A stretch of 5,073 nucleotides of DNA from an uncultured Clostridia bacterium (GTDB lineage: Bacteria; Bacillota; Clostridia; Oscillospirales; Oscillospiraceae), in the NCBI GenBank assembly GCA_937907975.1, contig CALEQS010000222.1:1-5073 (forward strand), given 5' to 3'. The stretch's first letter is position 1, and every line of letters starts with the position of its first letter. A model generated the notes under the pieces. It did no database searches. It had not been told where the DNA came from and was given only the letters and a program-made list of their open reading frames with translations. The position numbers and the translations under genes are program-made. This document shows positions 1 to 5,052 of the stretch, one piece after another.

Positions 1-54
1 GAATGAAAGCTTCCCAAGCTTTAGAGGTGGGTTCGATTCCCATTGCCTGCTCCA
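1..54 (+). tRNA. tRNA-Gly (anticodon CCC), 3' portion only
   Basis: The 3' part of a glycine tRNA runs off the left edge, so the acceptor 5' strand and D arm are missing. The anticodon arm is a 5-bp stem AAAGC/GCTTT (6-10 with 18-22) around the 7-base loop TTCCCAA, putting the anticodon CCC at 13-15; it reads glycine codon GGG. The T arm is GTGGG-TTCGATT-CCCAT. The 3' acceptor strand TGCCTGC is followed by discriminator T and an encoded CCA at 52-54. The GGGTTCGATTCCCAT core and the CTCCA end are typical of bacterial tRNA-Gly. Confidence 0.95.
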
Positions 55-55
55 G

Positions 56-88
56 ACGGACGCGCATTTGCGCGTCCGTTCTATTTTT
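56..88 (+). terminator. Intrinsic terminator of the tRNA-Gly transcript
   Basis: A perfect 10-bp stem, ACGGACGCGC (56-65) with GCGCGTCCGT (70-79), closes a 4-base ATTT loop and is followed by a T-rich tract (TCTATTTTTATTTTA). It begins two bases after the tRNA CCA end, so it very probably ends the tRNA transcript. Confidence 0.92.
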
Positions 89-97
89 ATTTTACTC

Positions 98-198
98 AAC
101 TCGGACGAAATAAATTCGTCCGAGTTCAAGATTTTGCTGATGCAAAATACTTGTACGGGCAACGCCCGTCGGCCGGAAGGCCGATTTCGCTTTTATTT
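98..198 (+). repeat. Four-hairpin repeat, copy 1
   Basis: Four hairpins follow one another almost without spacing. Hairpin A is a perfect 12-bp stem (98-109 with 115-126) with a 5-base loop. Hairpin B is an 11-bp stem (127-137 with 142-153) with one bulged A at 149 and loop TGAT. Hairpin C pairs ACGGGC with GCCCGT (155-160 with 164-169). Hairpin D pairs TCGGCC with GGCCGA (169-174 with 179-184) around a GGAA loop; T169 could pair in either C or D. A T-rich stretch (185-198) follows D. The next 105 bp hold a second copy. No protein is evident. It could be a multi-hairpin intergenic repeat family or a structured non-coding RNA. The plus orientation is chosen from the T tract after hairpin D. 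Confidence 0.85.
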
Positions 199-202
199 AT
201 CA

Positions 203-297
203 TGCTCGGGCGAAATGAATTCGCCCTGCGCCAAGGTTTTGCTAACGCAAAACGCTTGTACAGGCATATACGCCTGCCGGCCAGAAGGCCGGTTTTT
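203..297 (+). repeat. Four-hairpin repeat, copy 2
   Basis: This unit aligns with the first copy at a fixed offset of 105 bases through hairpin B, then 108 after a 3-base insertion in the loop of hairpin C. Stems are A: GGGCGAA/TTCGCCC (208-214 with 220-226); B: 232-242 with 247-258, bulged G at 254; C: CAGGC/GCCTG (261-265 with 272-276); D: CCGGCC/GGCCGG (277-282 with 287-292), loop AGAA. Compared with copy 1, each stem carries one compensatory pair change: A-T to G-C in A, A-T to G-C in B, G-C to A-T in C, T-A to C-G in D. The outer five pairs of hairpin A are lost here. Confidence 0.85.
277..297 (+). terminator. Terminator-like end of repeat copy 2
   Basis: A 6-bp all-GC stem (CCGGCC with GGCCGG, loop AGAA) is followed directly by TTTTT at 293-297, the form of an intrinsic terminator. 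It is hairpin D of the repeat, so any transcript through the repeats would probably end here, before the sigma-factor remnant. Copy 1 has a weaker, interrupted T tract at the same place. Confidence 0.6.
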
Positions 298-298
298 C

Positions 299-314
299 TA
301 TATGGTTCCATATA
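299..314. repeat. Short palindrome upstream of the sigma remnant
   Basis: Perfect 7-base inverted arms, TATATGG (299-305) and CCATATA (308-314), flank TT. It lies between the repeat array and the sigma-factor start. It may be an operator or the boundary of the repeat element. Only the symmetry is seen; nothing identifies a binding protein. Confidence 0.4.
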
Positions 315-359
315 TATTTTTCAGTTTTCTGTTACGAAACGCTGCTGGCGCGCACTTAT

Positions 360-365
360 AGGAGG
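360..365 (+). promoter_or_regulatory. Ribosome binding site deciding the sigma start
   Basis: A perfect AGGAGG sits 10 bases before ATG 376. An in-frame ATG at 367 is only one base from it and is too close, so 376 is taken as the start. Confidence 0.75.
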
Positions 366-375
366 CATGAAGGAC

Positions 376-680
376 ATGGATGCGGTCTGGCGGGAACACG
401 CTCAGATGGTCTATCGCTATCTGCTCGCCCAGACTCAGGGCGCTCACCTTGCGGAGGAACTGACGCAGGAGACATTCTGCGAGGCCATACGCTGTGCAGA
501 TCAATTTGAAGGCCGTAGCCAGGTATCCACATGGCTTTGCGGCATTGCCAAGCATCTGCTGTACGCCTACCGGCGAAAGCACCCGGCTATGGAGCCGCTC
601 TCCCCTTCTCTGCCGTCTCCTTGTGACCCGGAATTAGAAATGCTGGAGGGGATAAGGAGCTGGAAGAACATGAAAACTGA
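376..680 (+). pseudogene. ECF RNA polymerase sigma factor remnant (region 2 only)
   Basis: The predicted protein begins MDAVWREHAQMVYRYLL. Residues about 8-70 form sigma-70 region 2, the part that binds core polymerase and melts the -10 element: LAEELTQETFCEAIRCADQF, then VSTWLCGIAKHLLYAYRRK. A linker with Pro/Ser residues follows to about residue 91 (base 648). Region 4, the -35-binding helix-turn-helix normally expected next, is absent; the reading frame runs straight into the anti-sigma start at 670. A plausible remnant of the original sigma C-terminus survives in another frame as KELEEHEN and stop (654-680), overlapping the anti-sigma ATG as in tightly coupled pairs. A deletion that removed region 4 and shifted the frame would explain this. 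A functional sigma factor is unlikely. Complete ECF sigmas are usually about 160-190 residues. Confidence 0.72.
654..659 (+). promoter_or_regulatory. Ribosome binding site of the anti-sigma gene
   Basis: AAGGAG lies 10 bases before ATG 670. It supports a separate anti-sigma start within the frame that runs on from the sigma remnant. Confidence 0.6.
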
Positions 681-2114
681 ATTAAGCTGCAGCATTGTGC
701 GGGATCTGCTCCCGTCCTACGCAGATGGCCTGACCAGTCTGGAGACGAACCGGGCAATTGAGGCACATCTGACCGGCTGTCCCGACTGCGCCCGGGCCTG
801 CGCACGCATGAAGGGTCAGGAGCATGCCTCGCAGGACAATCGGCGGGAAGTGGACTTTTTAAAGCGTCAGCGCAGAAAGACCCGATTGACTGCTCTTGTT
901 ACTGCGCTGGCCGTTCTTATGATTGCCGCCGGAGTCTGGCTTATCCCCACCTGCTTCATCGGTACACCGTTGGATGCAGAGGCAGGCATTGACGATCAGG
1001 TCGTCTGCTCCGCCGCCGTAGGGGGCATACGCTCACGCTGACAGGCTTTTTGACCGATGGGAGCCGATTTGTCCGGGCCGGGTATCAGCAGGAGGGCAAT
1101 GTCCTGAATGTCACTCTGTACCACAGTGAAAGCGCTCCTGTGCGCTCCGGATCTTTTAAGCTCGCACACCACATGTATGAAACGGTCACCGAAGTGAAGA
1201 TGCTGGGCTATACCTTCTGGCAGGACGGCGTCTTGATCCAGCAGAACACCAACACCCTCTGGAACTCGCTCACCTCTGCCGCTGAAGATCCCAATGAAGA
1301 AGGCATCACCACCCTTGCCCAGACGGTACTCAAGCTCGACCAGCAGCTCGGTTCATTGAGCTGGAACTGGACACAGGGGGACAGCACTGAGCCAAATACA
1401 CTTCTTCCACATCTTTAGCTCTGGCATCAGCTCCTCGGCAGACACCGCACAGGCGGAGCTGCTGGCAGAGAAAAACAGTGCACTGATCTTCGCCGCTCAG
1501 CCAACGGTCGCGCGCATCGTCTGGAATTACAGCACTGTAGAGACCACCGCCAACTCGGACGGCAGTCTGGGCTTGAACCAAACGGAGCAGAGCTGGCGCT
1601 ATACGCCGAGGAGGTCAGTCAGGCGCTTGAACTTCCCGCACTGAGCGAAATCACCTCTATCAGTGCATTTCAGACGCTTCTGAATACGCTGGAGCTGCAC
1701 TTGAACGGCGTCTACGACAGCTCTATTGCCGATCTGAACTTCAGCCGCCTGAAGATCTATCAGGGTACCGGCACAGAGATCGCCGGACTTTCTCTGCGGC
1801 TCTACACGGGGGACCAGCTCTCCTACGAGACAACCCTCTCCCCAGCCGGCGGCATAAATGCCGATTCGATCACAACGCTTGATCTGCCCCAGAGCGGCAC
1901 AGCGCAGCAGGGCAATTCCGTCAGCATTGACGACATCGGGCAGGACGCCGATGTAAGCCGCATCAGCAATGCGTGGTTCACTCTCTGTGTGCTGGATCAA
2001 TCCGGCGCGGAGCACCGCACCAACGCCATGCCCATCTCTATTCTGAGCGGCCGCTCCTACTGCTATCTCCTTTCCGGAAATACAGAGAACGGCTATACAC
2101 TGAACGCCTTCTGA
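670..2114 (+). pseudogene. Frameshifted zinc-finger anti-sigma factor
   Basis: This is a membrane anti-sigma factor broken by frameshifts. The N-terminus (MKTELSCSIVRDLLPSY) carries a ZAS-type zinc motif: C7, then H33-x3-C37-x2-C40 (HLTGCPDC). A basic stretch (KRQRRKTR) precedes a transmembrane helix at about residues 73-97; the rest would lie outside the membrane. As sequenced, the frame stops at 1041. It continues in frame 3 (about 1020-1380), frame 1 (about 1380-1568) and frame 3 again to the TGA at 2112-2114. Three single-base corrections restore one 481-residue frame: one more G at 1021-1025, one fewer at 1376-1380, one more at 1568-1570. The outer part resembles domains of other Firmicute anti-sigma proteins (for example the phrase FWQDGVLIQQ); I am not sure which DUF. 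The sigma gene just upstream is also broken, so true decay is favoured over sequencing error, though error cannot be excluded. Confidence 0.75.
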
Positions 2115-2118
2115 GCAA

Positions 2119-2156
2119 AAAAGTGCCCCGGAAACCAAGGTTCCCGGGGCACTTTT
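2119..2156. terminator. Bidirectional intrinsic terminator
   Basis: Eighteen-base arms (2119-2136 and 2139-2156) pair with one A/C mismatch (2132/2143) around a 2-base AA loop. The stem core is GTGCCCCGG. The arms begin with AAAA and end with TTTT, so a U tract follows the hairpin on either strand. It sits between the convergent anti-sigma pseudogene (ending 2114) and the ATPase gene (ending 2166) and can serve both. Confidence 0.93.
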
Positions 2157-2165
2157 CATATGAAA

Positions 2166-4253
2166 TCAAAGATTTGGCTTGTCTAGCAGATTGGTCATGC
2201 TGTGCAGGCTGATACCCAGCGTAGACGCATTGTGGAGCAGTGCGGATGTAGCCGGAGGCAGAATGCCGAAGGCACCCAGGCCGATCAGCGTGCCGTTGAA
2301 GCCCAGCACAAAACGATAGTTCGCATGAATACGCTTCATCAGTGCGCAGGACAGCCGGCGCAGACGCACCAATTCCCGCAGGTCCTCAGAGGACACTGTG
2401 ATGTCCGCGATCTCCCGGGCGATGGCGGCGCCGTTGCTGACGGCAATACCCACATCGGCGGCGGAGAGGGCCGGAGAATCGTTTATACCGTCGCCCAGCA
2501 TGACGACGGTGCGACCCTTGGCGCGCTCCTCCTCCACGAAGTTGGCCTTATCCTCAGGCAGGACCTCGGAGCGGTACTCATCCACGCCAACCTGCGCCGC
2601 AATGGCGGCGGCGGTACGCTCACTGTCGCCGGTCAGCATGACCAGCTTGCTCACACCCAGCTCCCGCAGGGCCTGAACGACCTCGACCGCCTCACTGCGC
2701 AGAGGATCGGCAATGCAGATGACTGCGGCCAGCTCTCCGCCAATGGCCAGATAGAGGTGGCTGAACTGGGGCGGAAGCGCGTCGAACACAGCCTGCTCCC
2801 CTTCGGGAATGGCAACGTGCTCATCCTCAAAAACAAAATGGGCACTGCCGATAATGACCCGCTGGCCCTCCACGGCGCTTGCGATACCGTGGGCCACCAG
2901 ATACTCCACCTGGGAGTGCATCTCCTCGTGGTTCAGCCCACGATCCCGGGCCGCCTGCACCACGGCGTTGGCCATAGAGTGGGGGAAGTGTTCCTCCAGA
3001 CAGGCGGCAAGACGCAGCATCTCTGTCGCACTGCGGCCACCGAAAGGAACCACCCGATCCACCACCGGGGAGGCATAGGTCAGCGTGCCGGTCTTATCAA
3101 ACACGATGGTATCCGCCTTTGCCACCCGTTCAAGGAACTTGCCGCCCTTGACGGTCATATGATAGTGGCTTGCCTCCCGCATGGCAGACAGGACCGCCAG
3201 CGGCATGGACAGCTTCAGCGCACAGGAGAAGTCCACCATCAGCACAGACAGTGCCCGGGTGGTATTGCGGGTCAGCAGCCACACAAGGCCGCTGGTCAGC
3301 AATGTATAAGGCACCAGGCGGTCCGCCAGGTTGGAAGCCTTGCTCTCCACTGACGACTTGAGCCGCTCGGACTGCTCGATCATACTGACGATCTTGTCAT
3401 AGCGGCTGTCGCCGTTCTGGGCCTTGACGCAGAGCACGCATTCGCCCTCCTCGACAACAGTGCCTGCATAGACCGTGGAGCCGGGCCGCTTGGCCACGGG
3501 AATGGATTCGCCGGTCAGAGAGGCCTGATTGACCATAGCCTCGCCCTCAGTGACCTCACCGTCCAGCGGGATCATGCCGCCCACACGGACGCAGACCAGA
3601 TCTCCGGCACGCACCTGATTCAGCGGGACCAGATCTTCCCCGCTCTCCGTCTTTTTCCAGACGCGGTCAATGTTCAGCGACATACTGCGGGCCAGATCGC
3701 CCATGGACTTCTTATGCGTCCATTCCTCCAGCAGCTCACCCAGCTTCAGAAGGAACATAACGGAACCGGCCGTATCAAAGTCGCCCCGGAACACCGAGAT
3801 GCCGATGGACACGCCGTCCAGCAGCTCCACTGCCATCTTCCGGCGCCAGATGCAGCGCAAGGCCCTGCCGATATAGGGCAGACTGCGCCACGCGGTATAG
3901 ACTGCCCTCAGCGGAGCGGGCAGGAAGAGCTTGCGCAGAACGCGCCAACAGGTCATGCTGACCAGTTTCTCCTGATACTCCCGATTCAGCGCACGGCTGG
4001 AATGAATGTTCTCAAGCGCGGCGACCTCCGCAGACTGGAACGAAAAGCCGCTGATCTGGCGGATCAATTCCTGCCGATCGCCCTGATAGCGGATGATCGC
4101 ACAGCAGGTGTTGTCATGGACTGTGACAGCAGTGACATTCTCCTGCCGCCCCAGCCATGCTTCCATTTTATCGGCCTGCTCCATCGTCATGCGCCGAACT
4201 GCCAGGCGAATGCGCATCCGTCCGGCATTCTCATGTACAATACTGAATTTCAT
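2166..4253 (-). CDS. P1B-type heavy-metal-translocating ATPase with atypical F-S-C membrane motif
   Basis: A 695-residue P-type ATPase, expected to pump a metal ion across the cytoplasmic membrane using ATP. An HMA-like ferredoxin-fold domain covers residues 1-70 (GRMRIR at 11-16) but lacks CxxC; it has adjacent C50-C51. The actuator loop has LTGES (TGES 247-250). The phosphorylation site is DKTGTLT with D386. The N domain shows HFPHS (422-426), with Ser where His-Pro is usual, and HGI. The hinge motifs are TGD (541-543) and GDGINDSP (587-594). The membrane metal site reads DFSCALKLSMP (from D341; C344), so C-P-C is replaced by F-S-C and the metal cannot be named. Terminal helices end with LLHNASTLGISLHS. 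The start at 4253 has AAAGGAAG 8 bases upstream; an alternative start 13 codons earlier falls inside a hairpin and is rejected. It is the second gene of an operon with a small membrane protein. Length is normal and the frame is intact. Confidence 0.93.
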   Translation of the reverse strand: MKFSIVHENAGRMRIRLAVRRMTMEQADKMEAWLGRQENVTAVTVHDNTCCAIIRYQGDRQELIRQISGFSFQSAEVAALENIHSSRALNREYQEKLVSMTCWRVLRKLFLPAPLRAVYTAWRSLPYIGRALRCIWRRKMAVELLDGVSIGISVFRGDFDTAGSVMFLLKLGELLEEWTHKKSMGDLARSMSLNIDRVWKKTESGEDLVPLNQVRAGDLVCVRVGGMIPLDGEVTEGEAMVNQASLTGESIPVAKRPGSTVYAGTVVEEGECVLCVKAQNGDSRYDKIVSMIEQSERLKSSVESKASNLADRLVPYTLLTSGLVWLLTRNTTRALSVLMVDFSCALKLSMPLAVLSAMREASHYHMTVKGGKFLERVAKADTIVFDKTGTLTYASPVVDRVVPFGGRSATEMLRLAACLEEHFPHSMANAVVQAARDRGLNHEEMHSQVEYLVAHGIASAVEGQRVIIGSAHFVFEDEHVAIPEGEQAVFDALPPQFSHLYLAIGGELAAVICIADPLRSEAVEVVQALRELGVSKLVMLTGDSERTAAAIAAQVGVDEYRSEVLPEDKANFVEEERAKGRTVVMLGDGINDSPALSAADVGIAVSNGAAIAREIADITVSSEDLRELVRLRRLSCALMKRIHANYRFVLGFNGTLIGLGAFGILPPATSALLHNASTLGISLHSMTNLLDKPNL

Positions 4254-4261
4254 GTGATAAT

Positions 4262-4269
4262 CTTCCTTT
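4262..4269 (-). promoter_or_regulatory. Ribosome binding site of the ATPase gene
   Basis: On the minus strand AAAGGAAG lies 8 bases before ATG 4253. It begins only about six bases after the upstream hairpin, so hairpin folding could affect access to it. Confidence 0.75.
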
Positions 4270-4270
4270 G

Positions 4271-4303
4271 AAAAGCACAGGGGCCGCATCAACGGCCCCT
4301 GTG
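4271..4303 (-). terminator. Terminator-like hairpin between the two operon genes
   Basis: A perfect 11-bp stem, mostly GC (4276-4286 with 4293-4303), with a 6-base loop is followed on the minus strand by C-TTTT (4275-4271). It lies between the small protein (stop at 4327) and the ATPase start (4253). I see no promoter in the gap, so the ATPase probably depends on readthrough. The short U tract suggests a partial terminator, or alternatively a 3'-end-stabilising or processing hairpin, giving more small protein than ATPase. Confidence 0.65.
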
Positions 4304-4326
4304 GTCAAAACAGTGCTTTGCTCCGA

Positions 4327-4617
4327 TCAGGCCTCTTCTGCGTCAGACTCAGCAGCCTCGGCGGCAGTATCCTCAACGACCTGCTCGGCATCAGCGGCCG
4401 CGCGCTTTTCGTTGATCTCCTGTGCGGTAGCGTAGATGTCGCCGGCCTCCTCCTGAACATTGGTAACGGTGTTCATCACGCAGTCCTTCATGCGCAGAAC
4501 AGCGGCGGTGGTCTGGCTGTAGACCTTCTTGGCATCCTTGCTGGTCAGTACCTTGATGCCGGCAGTACCAAACAGAACGCCGCCTGCGAACAGTGCAATT
4601 CTCTTGTAATCGATCAT
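4327..4617 (-). CDS. Small single-pass membrane protein, DUF6110-like, partner of the ATPase
   Basis: A 96-residue protein. MIDYKR is followed by a hydrophobic helix at about residues 7-24 (ALFAGGVLFGTAGIKVL) with glycine spacing (GG, G, G) suited to helix packing. Next come SKDAKKVYSQTTAAVLRMKD and a long predicted helix to about residue 73. The last 25 or so residues are rich in Ala, Glu and Asp (ending ESDAEEA). From memory it matches small Firmicute proteins labelled DUF6110, found beside metal ATPases. The start at 4617 has a perfect AGGAGG at 8 bases; an upstream in-frame ATG at 4665 lies at the predicted transcription start and is rejected. The architecture (one helix, then Ala-rich amphipathic helix, then acidic tail, upstream of a P1B ATPase) parallels mycobacterial PacL proteins, which scaffold metal-efflux ATPases. 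That parallel is inference. No His-rich metal site is visible. Confidence 0.85.
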   Translation of the reverse strand: MIDYKRIALFAGGVLFGTAGIKVLTSKDAKKVYSQTTAAVLRMKDCVMNTVTNVQEEAGDIYATAQEINEKRAAADAEQVVEDTAAEAAESDAEEA

Positions 4618-4625
4618 AACAGATT

Positions 4626-4631
4626 CCTCCT
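4626..4631 (-). promoter_or_regulatory. Ribosome binding site of the small membrane protein gene
   Basis: On the minus strand AGGAGG lies 8 bases before ATG 4617. A small hairpin, GGGCC/GGCCC with a 4-base loop, occupies 4641-4654 in the leader just upstream. Confidence 0.85.
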
Positions 4632-4668
4632 GTATTCTACGGGCCACAGGGCCCTCAGTTTTCAACCT

Positions 4669-4697
4669 ATGTTAGTACAATTTGGCGGAAAAGTCAA
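4669..4697 (-). promoter_or_regulatory. Sigma-A-type promoter of the small protein/ATPase operon
   Basis: On the minus strand TTGACT (4697-4692) is separated by exactly 17 bases from TAACAT (4674-4669). The -35 matches TTGACA at five of six positions and the -10 matches TATAAT at four of six. Predicted transcription starts near 4662, giving a leader of about 45 bases with the AGGAGG site. No clear metal-regulator operator is recognised next to it. Confidence 0.7.
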
Positions 4698-4754
4698 TGA
4701 ATTTTGCCGTAAGTCGCATCTAATGTTTTAAAGTCTATGCTAGCCTAACTTTTC

Positions 4755-4771
4755 ATTGCATATTTTGCAAT
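4755..4771. repeat. Palindrome ATTGCA-N5-TGCAAT in the divergent intergenic region
   Basis: Six-base inverted arms, ATTGCA (4755-4760) and TGCAAT (4766-4771), flank TATTT. The site lies between the divergent promoters and is a possible operator. The region is AT-rich, so chance is a real alternative. Confidence 0.4.
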
Positions 4772-4791
4772 AAAAAATTCTAATTTTGCAG

Positions 4792-4818
4792 ACAATGCAT
4801 TCTATAAGGCTGCATTGT
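4792..4818. repeat. Inverted repeat overlapping the -35 of the cysteine-rich gene
   Basis: ACAATGCA (4792-4799) and TGCATTGT (4811-4818) are perfect 8-base inverted arms 11 bases apart. The right arm overlaps the proposed -35 hexamer (4815-4820). This position suits an operator, with the half-sites about two helical turns apart centre to centre. The arms share the ATTGCA core with the palindrome at 4755-4771. Confidence 0.45.
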
Positions 4819-4843
4819 GTCAAGTTAGTTTTCATGCTATAAT
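4815..4843 (+). promoter_or_regulatory. Extended -10 promoter of the cysteine-rich small gene
   Basis: A perfect TATAAT (4838-4843) is preceded by TGC, giving an extended -10 element. TTGTGT at 4815-4820, a weak -35, is 17 bases upstream. Start of transcription is expected near 4850, about 26 bases before the ATG. Confidence 0.75.
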
Positions 4844-4860
4844 ATTTTAAAAAGCTATCC

Positions 4861-4869
4861 AGGAGGTGA
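4861..4869 (+). promoter_or_regulatory. Very strong ribosome binding site
   Basis: AGGAGGTGA is a nine-base perfect complement to the 16S rRNA anti-Shine-Dalgarno end. It lies just before ATG 4876, confirms that the short frame is a real gene, and predicts high translation. Confidence 0.9.
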
Positions 4870-4875
4870 ACTTCT

Positions 4876-5016
4876 ATGGCAAACTACGGACAGTGTAAGG
4901 ATTGCAGCAACTGCGATCTGGATGAGCGCAGCGGGTATAAAGTCCACTGCGACTGGTACGGCACCTATGAAGCCCCCGATGAACTGCGCGACTGTCAGCA
5001 TTACGATGAAAAATAA
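4876..5016 (+). CDS. Small cysteine-rich protein (46 residues), putative metal-binding
   Basis: The protein starts MANYGQCKDCSNCDLDERSG and ends CQHYDEK, stopping at TAA 5014-5016. Five cysteines are arranged C7-x2-C10-x2-C13-x11-C25-x14-C40, with H24 and H42 close to the last two. The spacing suggests a zinc- or iron-binding fold; neither the metal nor the function is known to me. I recall similar very short CxxCxxC proteins in Clostridia but no named family. No signal peptide or membrane helix is seen, so it should be cytoplasmic. The gene has its own strong promoter and ribosome binding site and is transcribed away from the metal-ATPase operon. A shared role in metal handling is possible but not shown. 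Confidence 0.85.
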   Translation: MANYGQCKDCSNCDLDERSGYKVHCDWYGTYEAPDELRDCQHYDEK

Positions 5017-5052
5017 GTCCGAAGGCATTCTAAAAATTTAAAGGGATATAGC

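Noticed and set aside
98..297. CRISPR array
   Set aside because: There are only two units of about 100 bp, similar throughout their length, with no short identical repeats separated by unique spacers.
98..297. Insertion sequence or transposase remnant
   Set aside because: No transposase coding, terminal inverted repeats or target-site duplication was seen around the repeats. A non-autonomous mobile element remains possible but unsupported.
330..360. TGTTACG followed about 16 bases later by CGCACTTATA, resembling an autoregulated ECF promoter
   Set aside because: Transcription would begin inside the ribosome binding site at 360-365, removing it. The match is also loose, so it was not listed as a promoter.
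43..375. Upstream extension of the sigma-factor frame back to a TTG at 43
   Set aside because: It runs through the tRNA 3' end, its terminator and both structured repeats. AGGAGG at 360-365 and the conserved sigma start at ATG 376 mark the real beginning.
1599..2159. Minus-strand open frame of 186 codons opposite the anti-sigma pseudogene
   Set aside because: It begins inside the bidirectional terminator and has no recognisable domain. The plus strand carries the coherent reading frame continuing from the anti-sigma N-terminus.
2202..3353. Long plus-strand open frame opposite the ATPase gene
   Set aside because: It is antisense to an intact P-type ATPase with all catalytic motifs, has the composition of a reverse-frame shadow, and has no convincing ribosome binding site.
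4254..4292. Start of the ATPase 13 codons upstream at 4292
   Set aside because: Those codons lie across the GC-rich hairpin and the AAAGGAAG ribosome binding site. ATG 4253 has correct spacing and begins the conserved domain.
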